Shown here: positions 16,467 through 24,138 of the stretch, piece by piece
Numbering within the stretch: position 1 is the first letter of the stretch
Layout: each line of letters begins with the position of its first letter
Assembly (NCBI GenBank): GCA_004211885.1
Contig: SHBV01000023.1
Span: forward strand, 1-41,353
Direction of reading: 5' to 3'
Length of the DNA: 41,353 nucleotides
From: Verrucomicrobiaceae bacterium
GTDB taxonomy: Bacteria > Verrucomicrobiota > Verrucomicrobiia > Verrucomicrobiales > DEV007
Translations under genes and position numbers: made by a program
Notes under the pieces: generated by a model
The model's database searches: none
Told to the model about the DNA's origin: nothing
What the model saw: only the letters and a program-made list of their open reading frames with translations

Positions 16467-16862
16467 TTATCTCTTAGAAAACTGGAATCTCTTCCTTGCG
16501 CCTGGTTGGCCAGCTTTCTTTCTTTCTTTCTTTCTCGAGTCTCTGGTCAGAAGGCCTTCAGCGCGAAATGCATCGCGAAGCTCAGGATCGTTCTTTAATA
16601 ATGCTCTCGCGATCGCAAGCCTTACAGCGCCAATTTGACCAGTAGTTCCGCCACCATTGGTCGTAACATTTATGTCCCAATTCTTTGGCTGATTGGCTAC
16701 TTCAAAAGGATGAAGTAAACTGTTTTGTAGTGCCACTGTTGGAAAGTATTCCTCTAAGGGCTTTTGATTAACTGTTACTGTTCCGCTGCCAGGTTTCATC
16801 TGGATTCTTGCAACAGCAGTTTTCCTTCTTCCTATGGACTTAATGGTGGAATTGTCGCTCAT
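16467..16862 (-). CDS. rpsI: 30S ribosomal protein S9
   Basis: S9 is a small-subunit protein whose C-terminal tail reaches the P-site tRNA. The 131-residue sequence has the family landmarks: the N-terminal SIGRRKTAVARIQ, the central GGGTTGQIGAVRLAIARALL, and the conserved end KKAGQPGARKRFQFSKR, with the final arginine in place. Length is normal. It lies 35 bp downstream of rplM, the standard rplM-rpsI operon. The codons for RKKERKK include a (CTTT)5 run on the plus strand. A 6-bp hairpin (AGAGAT/ATCTCT, 16457-16474) overlaps both this stop and the convergent DUF1080 stop, but it has no T tract, so it is not a clear terminator. Confidence 0.97.
   Translation of the reverse strand: MSDNSTIKSIGRRKTAVARIQMKPGSGTVTVNQKPLEEYFPTVALQNSLLHPFEVANQPKNWDINVTTNGGGTTGQIGAVRLAIARALLKNDPELRDAFRAEGLLTRDSRKKERKKAGQPGARKRFQFSKR
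16514..16533 (+). repeat. Tetranucleotide run (CTTT)5 inside rpsI
   Basis: Five tandem CTTT units (AAAG on the coding strand) encode the basic RKKERKK segment near the S9 C-terminus. A unit gain or loss would shift the frame and remove the conserved tail of an essential protein, so the run is presumably kept by amino-acid need, not by a switching function. Confidence 0.95.
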
Positions 16863-16897
16863 TGAATTGAATCTCTTAATCTGTTTAAATTACAAAG

Positions 16898-17332
16898 TTA
16901 TGAGACGCTGATCGTCTTTGGATTTTGAGCTTCATGGGGATGCTCTGAGGTAGGATAAACTTTAAGCTTTTTAGCAATTTGTCTACCAAGACGATTTCGT
17001 GGGATCATTCCTTGAACGGCGAACTCTACGAGTCTTTCTGGGGCTTTTTGACGTAATGTTTCGGGCGTGTCTTGATGGTGGCCACCTACATATCCAGAAT
17101 AACGATGGTAAATCTTTTGTTGTTCTTTACGGCCGCTTAATCGAACTTTGTCTGCATTAATGACAACGACGAAGTCGCCGGTATCAACATGAGGAGTAAA
17201 TATGGGTTTTCCTTTACCGCGCAATAAGCAGGCGGCTTTTTCTGCGACATGACCTAATATTTGGTCAGCGGCATCAATGACATACCATTCGCGGCTAATG
17301 TCTTCTGCTTTTGCTGAGAAAGTCTTCATCAT
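16898..17332 (-). CDS. rplM: 50S ribosomal protein L13
   Basis: L13 is an early-assembling large-subunit protein. The 144 residues include the N-terminal REWYVIDAADQILGHVAE, the GKGKPIFTPHVDTGDFVVVINADK segment, and the family signature near VQGMIPRNRLGRQIAKKLKVY. It is the first gene of the rplM-rpsI operon. Two ATGs are adjacent at the start (17330-17332 and 17327-17329); the second gives the usual MKTF beginning and may be the true start. A strong candidate promoter lies about 40 bp upstream. Confidence 0.97.
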   Translation of the reverse strand: MMKTFSAKAEDISREWYVIDAADQILGHVAEKAACLLRGKGKPIFTPHVDTGDFVVVINADKVRLSGRKEQQKIYHRYSGYVGGHHQDTPETLRQKAPERLVEFAVQGMIPRNRLGRQIAKKLKVYPTSEHPHEAQNPKTISVS

Positions 17333-17369
17333 TTCAATAGTGACTAATTACCCAATTTGGAGGGGGTGG

Positions 17370-17398
17370 ATATTAATTTGGCGATGCTCAAGTGTCAA
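17370..17398 (-). promoter_or_regulatory. Candidate sigma-70 promoter for rplM-rpsI
   Basis: On the minus strand a perfect -35 TTGACA (17398-17393) is separated by exactly 17 nt from a -10 TAATAT (17375-17370), four of six matches to TATAAT. Transcription would begin near 17363, leaving a ~30-nt leader before rplM. The combination of a consensus -35, ideal spacing and position before an essential operon makes this one of the better promoters in the window. Confidence 0.6.
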
Positions 17399-17477
17399 CA
17401 TGTAATAGCTGTAAAATAAGGGTGATTAGCTAATTTTTGTCTTTTATAGCTCATATGAGTGCTTATGGATGACCAAC

Positions 17478-17521
17478 TTTGATCTTATTATGGCTTTGGA
17501 GCTGTTTGATCTTGATTATGG
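17478..17521 (+). repeat. Imperfect tandem direct repeat upstream of purH
   Basis: Two near-identical copies, TTTGATCTTATTATGG (17478-17493) and TTTGATCTTGATTATGG (17505-17521), differ by a single inserted G and start 27 bp apart. A third TTATGG lies at 17463-17468. They sit 40-80 bp before the purH start, where operators or an activator site would be expected. No named purine regulator can be assigned. Confidence 0.6.
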
Positions 17522-17560
17522 ACGATCTTTTTAGGAATCTGCAGATCTTTAAAATTATAT

Positions 17561-19108
17561 ATGAAAATAGAGAGAGCGCTAATTTCTGTGTCAGACAAGG
17601 AGGGATTAATTCCCTTTGTAAAAAGGCTTCACAAACTTGGAGTTGAAATCCTTTCAACGGGCGGCACGGCTAAAGTCATTTCAGAAGAAGGGATACCAGT
17701 GATAGAAATATCTGACTACACAGGTGCTCCCGAAATGTTTGATGGTAGGCTTAAGACTATCCATCCAAAGGTTCATGGTGGATTGCTTTTCAGGAGAGAT
17801 CACCCAGATGATCCAACTCAGGCTGAAGCGCATGACATCCCTAGAATTGATTTGCTGATAGTTAATCTATATCCTTTTGAGGCAACGATTGCAGAGGAAG
17901 GGGTCACTCTAGCTGAGGCTATTGAAAAGATTGACATTGGTGGACCAGCAATGCTCAGAGCCGCTTCCAAAAATTATAATTCTGTGACGGTAATTACTGA
18001 CAGTGCTGATTATGATTCTGTAGCCGAAGAGATGGAGGCCTCTGGCGGTGAGACTAGTCTTAAGACTAGAGAAAGACTTGCCATTAAAGTTTTTCTGAGG
18101 ACAGGTGACTACGATAAAACAATTGGAAATTACTTAAATCAGTCACAAGAAACGGACAGCGGTTATAGTGTTTCTTTGCCATTAGCTTCAGAACTAAGGT
18201 ACGGTGAGAATCCACACCAAGAGGCTTCCCTATATGGGAACTTTTCAGATTATTTTACAAGACTTCAGGGCAAGGACCTCTCCTATACAAATGTATTAGA
18301 CATTGCGTCTGCGTCTGAATTAATATCTGAATTTTTACGCCCAACCGTTGCGATATTGAAGCATACAAACCCATGCGGTGTAGGTTGCGCAGAGGAAGGA
18401 GAAGGATTGCGTGAGGCTTGGGAAAAAGCATTTGAAACAGATAAGCAAGCCCCTTTCGGAGGAGTGATTGTGTGTAACAGGCCTCTGACTGAAGATGTGG
18501 CGAGAGTCATTGGTGAGATATTCACTGATATTATTATTGCTCCAGACTTTGACGCCGATGCTAGAGCGATTTTACAGAAGAAGAAAAGTTTGAGGTTGAT
18601 TCGTGTCGCTGCCGAATACTTCACAAAAGCCATTAATGAGTCAGTCATTCGTTCTGCTCCTGGTGGCCTCTTGGTCATGGACTCAGATCCAAAGGCTCTT
18701 GGTTTGGAAGGAATTGAAGAAAAAGTTAAAACTGTACGTCCTCCAAGCGCTGAAGAGATAGATGCGATGAGGTTTTCATGGAGAGTTTGTAAGCATGTAA
18801 AATCAAATGCTATCGTCTTTGGCTCCAAGGATAGGACGCTTGGCATTGGTGCTGGTCAAATGTCCAGAGTAGATTCATGCAGGATAGCTGTTTGGAAGGC
18901 AAAAGAAGCGGGGCTGTCCTTAGAAGGTAGTTCTATTGCTAGTGATGCAATGTTTCCATTCGCTGATGGTTTAATATCAGCTATCGATGCAGGCGCTACA
19001 TCATGTATTCAACCTGGAGGCTCTATTCGTGACGAGGAAGTTATTGCTGCGGCAAATGAAAGAGATGTGGCTATGGTGTTTACTGGGCACAGACATTTTT
19101 TACATTAA
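17561..19108 (+). CDS. purH: Bifunctional AICAR transformylase / IMP cyclohydrolase PurH
   Basis: PurH carries out the last two steps of IMP synthesis: formyl transfer to AICAR from 10-formyl-THF, then cyclisation. The N-terminal domain has the MGS-like start ALISVSDKEGL, the STGGTAKVI loop and the FDGRLKTIHPKVHGGLL motif. The transformylase domain has the catalytic pair K267-H268 in LKHTNPCGVG and the C-terminal ISAIDAGATSCIQPGGSIRD. The length (515) is normal and no key residue is missing. It is followed after 20 bp by pdxJ on the same strand, probably one transcript. No clear Shine-Dalgarno precedes the ATG. Upstream tandem repeats may be regulatory. Confidence 0.98.
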   Translation: MKIERALISVSDKEGLIPFVKRLHKLGVEILSTGGTAKVISEEGIPVIEISDYTGAPEMFDGRLKTIHPKVHGGLLFRRDHPDDPTQAEAHDIPRIDLLIVNLYPFEATIAEEGVTLAEAIEKIDIGGPAMLRAASKNYNSVTVITDSADYDSVAEEMEASGGETSLKTRERLAIKVFLRTGDYDKTIGNYLNQSQETDSGYSVSLPLASELRYGENPHQEASLYGNFSDYFTRLQGKDLSYTNVLDIASASELISEFLRPTVAILKHTNPCGVGCAEEGEGLREAWEKAFETDKQAPFGGVIVCNRPLTEDVARVIGEIFTDIIIAPDFDADARAILQKKKSLRLIRVAAEYFTKAINESVIRSAPGGLLVMDSDPKALGLEGIEEKVKTVRPPSAEEIDAMRFSWRVCKHVKSNAIVFGSKDRTLGIGAGQMSRVDSCRIAVWKAKEAGLSLEGSSIASDAMFPFADGLISAIDAGATSCIQPGGSIRDEEVIAAANERDVAMVFTGHRHFLH

Positions 19109-19128
19109 GATGCATATAATTTTATTTT

Positions 19129-19875
19129 ATGTCTGATCTCAAACTTGGTGTTAACATTGACCATGTAGCGACAATTAGGCAGGCAAGATATAGGTTGGAA
19201 ACCAACGCTGAGCCTGATGTTTTATTCTTTGCTAATGAAGCAATTATGGGCGGAGCTGATAGCATTACTGCTCATCTTAGGGAGGACAGGAGGCATATTC
19301 AGGACATCGATATAATAACTTTAAAAGAAAATTTGAATGTTCCTTTGAACTTGGAAATGGCGAATATTAAAGAGATGGTGAATTTCGCAATAGAGATTAA
19401 ACCTAAGTTCATTTGTTTGGTCCCTGAAAAAAGAAAGGAGCTCACTACAGAAGGAGGGATAAATGTTGTTTCACATGAAGAAAATCTAGCGAATACTATA
19501 AATAAGTTAAAAGATGCTGGAATTATGGTTAGCCTTTTTATTGATCCAGATATAAATCAAATTCGAAGTTCCGTGAATTGTGGCGCTGATATGGTTGAAC
19601 TTCATACGGGCACTTATGCAAATGCCCCAAACGATGAATCTATGAATGTTGAGATTCAGAGGTTAAAGCTAGCCTCATCAGTGGCACATGATAACGGGTT
19701 GCAAGTGAATGCAGGTCATGGCATAACGACTTCTAATTTAGAAAGTCTTTTTAAGATTCCCTATCTATCAGAATTAAATGTAGGGCACCATCTGATAGCT
19801 AAGTCATTAGAAATTGGGCTCCGAGATGCAGTTTCTCAGTTCAAGGAGAAAATGAGTGCTTATAGGAATAATTAA
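19129..19875 (+). CDS. pdxJ: Pyridoxine 5'-phosphate synthase PdxJ
   Basis: PdxJ condenses 3-amino-2-oxopropyl phosphate with deoxyxylulose 5-phosphate to make pyridoxine 5'-phosphate, the final ring-closing step of DXP-dependent vitamin B6 synthesis. The 248-residue TIM barrel shows LGVNIDHVATIRQAR at the N-terminus, GADSITAHLREDRRHI, NLEMA, VELHTGTYA and NAGHG, all family landmarks. It lies 20 bp after purH. Like ThiG in this window, it uses deoxyxylulose 5-phosphate, so the organism is likely to have a working DXP synthase. No pdxA neighbour is seen. Confidence 0.97.
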   Translation: MSDLKLGVNIDHVATIRQARYRLETNAEPDVLFFANEAIMGGADSITAHLREDRRHIQDIDIITLKENLNVPLNLEMANIKEMVNFAIEIKPKFICLVPEKRKELTTEGGINVVSHEENLANTINKLKDAGIMVSLFIDPDINQIRSSVNCGADMVELHTGTYANAPNDESMNVEIQRLKLASSVAHDNGLQVNAGHGITTSNLESLFKIPYLSELNVGHHLIAKSLEIGLRDAVSQFKEKMSAYRNN

Positions 19876-19904
19876 TCACTAAAGATAAGTAATCATCAGT
19901 GAGA

Positions 19905-21872
19905 TTAGTCGAAGCTTAAAGGCTCAGCAGTTTGGTTTTTAACTTCAGAAGTATTCGCAGAAGACTGACTTGAGGATGGTAATATATGGTCGAGGATTCT
20001 TTCAATTCCATCATTGGCATACTTGCTTTGAGTATAGATATCTTTGGCTTTAAGGTACCAGGTTAAGCTCATGCCTGAATGTTTTTGTTGTTCTAGTTTT
20101 TCAGCCTTTTTAAGAACAGAAACAAAATCAGAGACTTCTTCATTTAATTTAACTGACAATTTAAGTAGATCATTGTCGTCACTATAAGACTCTTGTGCTT
20201 GGCGAGCAATTTCCCAAGCTCCGTAAGGGTTTTTGTTTTCCCTGAGGCCTTTAATTTTAGCGATTTCTTGTTCCAGACTCAATACACTATTTAATACTTT
20301 ATTCAATTGTTCTGAACGTTTTGGATCGTTGTGGGCAGCTGCAATAAAACGACCTCTATTTTTCATGATCTCTCTTTTATTACCTTGGGCAAGAAGAGTA
20401 TCAAGTTCATTCAAAGTAGTTACCTGAATGTCTGCTATTGAAGCAAATAGATCATTTTGTTCTTTGATTTTTGGGTTCAAAGGCCATGCCTCTATGGCTA
20501 TCTTTATTTGCCTTTTATATTCTTCCATTTCATTCTGTTGTGCTGCGATTTTTGCCTGAGACAAGCTCGAGTTACTTAAGTTTGTATAAAACTCAACTCC
20601 GGCCTTGGCTTTTGAGTAATTGAAATCAACGGCTTTGGTTTTCATGCGTTCAATGAGTTGTGAGGCGGTCTCATAGTCTCGAACTTCCATCGCGCTTAAC
20701 AATGAGTCGGCGTCACGAACAAAGTATTGAACTTTTTGTTTTTTTTCTCGGTCAAGGGTTCTGATTTTAGGTAGATACTCACCCACAAAAAAAGATTCAG
20801 CCAAACGCTTTGAGGCTGTCTCGAGTTCATTTTTTTCTGCAAGAAAATCAAAGGCAGTCACGCCTTCATCAACGTCACGAATCACTTCGCTGGCAAACAT
20901 GTCTAATGATGTGACTGTGGGGCTCAACCCTAGTCCCTTAGCAAGCATCTTATCTGCGTCTGAGTCCTTTTTAACATCAATGACTCCATCTCCATCTCTA
21001 AATAATCTTCTGTAAATTCTTGAGGCAATTAGGACATGTTCCCATCTTCGTTGCACAGCAAACTGAAGGATGAGGGCTTGATACTCTACTTTTGCCTGAA
21101 CTTCGGATATGCCAATTTTTGCTTTATTGGCTAATCTTAGTGTTTCAATTTCTGCTAGTCTTTGGACATAACCAGCGACTCTTCCTGCGTTAGATACATT
21201 CTTGCCAGTGTTTTGTTGTTTATTTTCACTTTCCTTGCCAGCGGCTCCTCTTCTTTTGGCTTCATCTATAAGCTTTTCGGATGTGGCAACTTCAACGTTC
21301 CAGTTCAATAGCTTTTTCTCTCTCTCAAGAGCTTTATTGGATTTAGATAATGCTACTGCATTTTTTTGTCCATAATAGACACCTAATATAGCTTGTGAGA
21401 GTGAATCGCAAAGGTTTGAGTCTATCCTGTAATTTGATGCCCTTGGGAGCATTGCTACTGCGCGTTGGAGGTGCCCGGTTCCTTTTTTATGGGGTGAAAG
21501 CTCATCAAGAATAGTTTTTATGATGGAGCGGTATTCATTGTCATCTTCAGTACTATCAGCTGGAGCATTAAGGTATTTTTCAAACCTTGCCCGCATTAAC
21601 CTGTTATTGTTAATGTTCCAATTTTGTCCGTCCCAACTGAAGATTTCTGTGCCTGGATTAAAAACAGGAAGGTCAGTTCCAAGGAAAGGTTGTTTTGATC
21701 TTTCAGGTTCATTATTGACGATAGTTGTGCCGTCAGGTTTTGTTGTGGTCGATTTGTTGGCTTGATTTCCAGATGGACCAGTAAGGACTTGGGAAAATCC
21801 AGTTAGGGTTGCTGTAAGTGATAAGATGGCAACTATTAAAAGGAGTGTTGTTGATTTTGAATTGGAAAACAT
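19905..21872 (-). CDS. Exported helical protein of unknown function
   Basis: I do not recognise a named family. The 655-residue protein has a clear signal peptide (MFSNSK, then a hydrophobic core, then GFSQ near 28) and a Pro/Thr-rich segment to ~60. The rest is mainly charged helices of the TPR or coiled-coil kind, for example the regions around residues 440-480 (AKIAAQQNEMEEYKRQIKIA, then ALNPK-like spacing) and 540-640 with repeated AWEIARQAQE-type helices. No catalytic motif is visible. It is 4 bp downstream of the small membrane protein gene at 21877-22281, so they are almost certainly cotranscribed and may act together at the envelope. A structural or scaffold role is the simplest guess. 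Confidence 0.6.
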   Translation of the reverse strand: MFSNSKSTTLLLIVAILSLTATLTGFSQVLTGPSGNQANKSTTTKPDGTTIVNNEPERSKQPFLGTDLPVFNPGTEIFSWDGQNWNINNNRLMRARFEKYLNAPADSTEDDNEYRSIIKTILDELSPHKKGTGHLQRAVAMLPRASNYRIDSNLCDSLSQAILGVYYGQKNAVALSKSNKALEREKKLLNWNVEVATSEKLIDEAKRRGAAGKESENKQQNTGKNVSNAGRVAGYVQRLAEIETLRLANKAKIGISEVQAKVEYQALILQFAVQRRWEHVLIASRIYRRLFRDGDGVIDVKKDSDADKMLAKGLGLSPTVTSLDMFASEVIRDVDEGVTAFDFLAEKNELETASKRLAESFFVGEYLPKIRTLDREKKQKVQYFVRDADSLLSAMEVRDYETASQLIERMKTKAVDFNYSKAKAGVEFYTNLSNSSLSQAKIAAQQNEMEEYKRQIKIAIEAWPLNPKIKEQNDLFASIADIQVTTLNELDTLLAQGNKREIMKNRGRFIAAAHNDPKRSEQLNKVLNSVLSLEQEIAKIKGLRENKNPYGAWEIARQAQESYSDDNDLLKLSVKLNEEVSDFVSVLKKAEKLEQQKHSGMSLTWYLKAKDIYTQSKYANDGIERILDHILPSSSQSSANTSEVKNQTAEPLSFD

Positions 21873-21876
21873 ATTG

Positions 21877-22281
21877 TTATTTGCGTTTCAGGTCCTTGGT
21901 TATTAGTAGCTGTTCTTTGCCGACTTCAACTTTAAATGTAAATTTGTCACCCCTTCCAATGTTCACGTTTTTGAACTTGGGAGGAACCATTATCGGAATC
22001 AGTTGCTGATTTTTATCCAGATTCACTAAGACTGATATCATTTCTCCGCGGTCGGGTGTCCATCTGAGCTTCTCGGCAACAACACCAGTAACTATTCCTT
22101 CAGTTCCAGCTAAAGTAGTACCCTCTTTGATATAATCTAAAACATTTAACTGAGTAACGGTTCTCATGGAGTCTTTTGGACTTCCTATGATTTGGACGAT
22201 GAGGAATCCCACGCCAGCTATAATTAAAGCAAATATCGCAATGATTAGCTTGTTAATTCCTTTCTGTGCTCGTCTTGCCAC
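21877..22281 (-). CDS. Small single-pass membrane protein with an OB-like periplasmic tail
   Basis: This 134-residue protein has a basic N-terminus (MARRAQKGINK), one transmembrane helix at ~12-31, and a ~90-residue beta-rich domain outside. The order of strands (GTEGIVTGVVAEKLRW, MISVLVNLDKNQQLIPIMVP, RGDKFTFKVEVGKEQLLITKDL) resembles an OB-fold, but I cannot name a family. The start is GTG. It is the first gene of a two-gene unit with the exported helical protein, 4 bp apart. Its function is unknown; envelope anchoring of its partner is only an inference. Confidence 0.6.
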   Translation of the reverse strand: MARRAQKGINKLIIAIFALIIAGVGFLIVQIIGSPKDSMRTVTQLNVLDYIKEGTTLAGTEGIVTGVVAEKLRWTPDRGEMISVLVNLDKNQQLIPIMVPPKFKNVNIGRGDKFTFKVEVGKEQLLITKDLKRK

Positions 22282-22354
22282 TAATACAGAAACAATATAG
22301 CAATGTTGTCTAAATACAAATTCGTAGATTAATCAGTCGATTAATGCATCTAGA

Positions 22355-24043
22355 TTACCATTGAGGTCTTTTTGTTCCAGCATAGGCTGCAAATATTCCC
22401 GTTAAAATGTGTACACTAAGCCACGCTATACAAACATTGAGGGGCTGAAGGGATGATTCTTCTGTCACTGCATGAATTGACTGTCCGAAATAGCCTCCAG
22501 TCATGATGTCCAAGTTAGCTGACCAAGCCCAAAAGGCAGAAATGAATGGGCGTGATATTGGTTCTAACCAATGCGGTAATGCTAGTATCGCGCCTGATAG
22601 AGGAAGTTGAAATCCAACTAGATATATTGACATCAATGAGCTCTGTTCAGGATTTTTCATCAATCCAGATATTCCTAAACAAACTGAAGTCATGGCTGCC
22701 GTAACTAGGAATAGTATTAATAGCCTAGTTATTGCTGATCCTGGAAGCGTCGGAATACATATTTGTACAAAGATACCCATCCATAGTGACTGAATGAGGA
22801 CTAAGATGGTAAGAAAGGCAATCTTACTTCCAATATAGCTTGTAGTATGCAGGCCCCCGAACCTTTCTTTTTCAAAGATTTCACGCTCTCCTGCAATCTC
22901 ACGTGCGGAGTTGTTAGATGCGATAAGAGTCAACAGTATTACTTGAAACATGATGAGCCCTGAAATTAGAGATCCTGTTTTGATCTGACTTTCAGAGACT
23001 GAAACTTGGTGGTTGAACTGTTCAATAATACTCCCAGTATTATTGGTAGGTAAAGTTTTTGGCTGTGCAATTCCGTCCAATCCGAATACAATCACAAGTA
23101 ATGGAAAACCGATAATCATTGCGGCCTGAAGTATTAATTGTGTCTTGTCACGGGCGAAGATTTTAAACCTTCTAGAAATTAGTGCGCAAAATTGGGATAG
23201 GGGGCTTGGAGATAATTTGTCCTGTACTGATTGATCTTCGTGACTCGTATCGTCGTCATCAATTAAGTATGTGTGCTTGTGTTTGTTCCATGAATTATGC
23301 CATTCATCAGATTCTCTGCCTCCAAGTATTGGATAGATTTCTTCTGCTGATTCGACGCTAAAATAATGAGTTATCTTGTCAGGGGGGCCCTGATAAACGA
23401 CGCGGCCTTCATAAAGAACTAAAATTATATCATACAAATCTAGATGGTTTAAGCTGTGAGTAACGTTAACAACAATTCTTTGAGTGTCTTGCGATAGAGA
23501 ATGTAATAAGCTTACTATTTCCTTTTCTGATCGAGGGTCCAATCCGCTAGTTACTTCATCGCAAAGTAAAAGCGTAGGGTCTGTGACGAGTTCCAGAGCT
23601 AGGCTGAGTCTTCTTTTTTGACCTCCAGAAAGGACTTTGACTTTTCTCCCAGATAATTCTTCTAGTCCGACCTGATCAATTATATTAGCAACAAGATCAG
23701 ATCGATTGGTTATTTGTTTTTTACTTACACGAAGCCGCAAAGCATAATCAATGCTCTCTTCAATTGTGAGCTCGTCAAAGGCTATGCTGAATTGTGGCAC
23801 GTAGCCAACTTCAGAAGCTTTCAAGTCTTCTTCTGACAAATTCCTTCCGCCCCAAGTTATTGTGCCTGAGTCTTCTTCATTAATTCCAGCAATGATTTTT
23901 AGCAGTGTGGTTTTTCCGCATCCTGATGGCCCGACAATGGCCATGAACTTACTTGTAGGAATTGAAATTGAGGCATCCTTTATAAGGTGCACCTCATTTT
24001 CATTATCATTGATGGCAAAGCTTACCTTGTTAAGTTTTAACAC
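22355..24043 (-). CDS. ABCG-like half ABC transporter (ATPase plus ABC2 membrane domain)
   Basis: The 562-residue protein has an N-terminal ATPase: Walker A GPSGCGKTT at 38-46, Q-loop YVPQF at 81-85, signature LSGGQ at 138-142, and Walker B LLLCDE ending at D162-E163, with the switch histidine in VNVTHS. Residues ~285-560 hold an ABC2-type membrane domain with about six helices, including FARDKTQLILQAAMIIGFPLL. The ATPase-first layout is that of eukaryotic ABCG half transporters and some bacterial exporters; most bacterial ABC-2 systems use separate genes. It probably works as a homodimer. The direction is likely export; the substrate is unknown. The start is GTG; a separate two-gene unit lies 73 bp downstream. 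Neighbours do not suggest a cargo. Confidence 0.85.
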   Translation of the reverse strand: MLKLNKVSFAINDNENEVHLIKDASISIPTSKFMAIVGPSGCGKTTLLKIIAGINEEDSGTITWGGRNLSEEDLKASEVGYVPQFSIAFDELTIEESIDYALRLRVSKKQITNRSDLVANIIDQVGLEELSGRKVKVLSGGQKRRLSLALELVTDPTLLLCDEVTSGLDPRSEKEIVSLLHSLSQDTQRIVVNVTHSLNHLDLYDIILVLYEGRVVYQGPPDKITHYFSVESAEEIYPILGGRESDEWHNSWNKHKHTYLIDDDDTSHEDQSVQDKLSPSPLSQFCALISRRFKIFARDKTQLILQAAMIIGFPLLVIVFGLDGIAQPKTLPTNNTGSIIEQFNHQVSVSESQIKTGSLISGLIMFQVILLTLIASNNSAREIAGEREIFEKERFGGLHTTSYIGSKIAFLTILVLIQSLWMGIFVQICIPTLPGSAITRLLILFLVTAAMTSVCLGISGLMKNPEQSSLMSIYLVGFQLPLSGAILALPHWLEPISRPFISAFWAWSANLDIMTGGYFGQSIHAVTEESSLQPLNVCIAWLSVHILTGIFAAYAGTKRPQW

Positions 24044-24138
24044 GATCTTGTTATAAATGAGAGTTGTTTACTTTAGTGATGGAAAAATATATATACTGGT
24101 GAAGTTTTTAATTGGCTGTGTAGTTTAGATTAATACGG

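Noticed and set aside
16457..16474. AGAGAT/ATCTCT hairpin as a bidirectional terminator between the DUF1080 gene and rpsI
   Set aside because: The stem is only 6 bp, AT-rich and without a T tract in either direction.
17333..17560. ZTP riboswitch before purH
   Set aside because: The expected conserved loop sequences were not found; only tandem repeats are visible.
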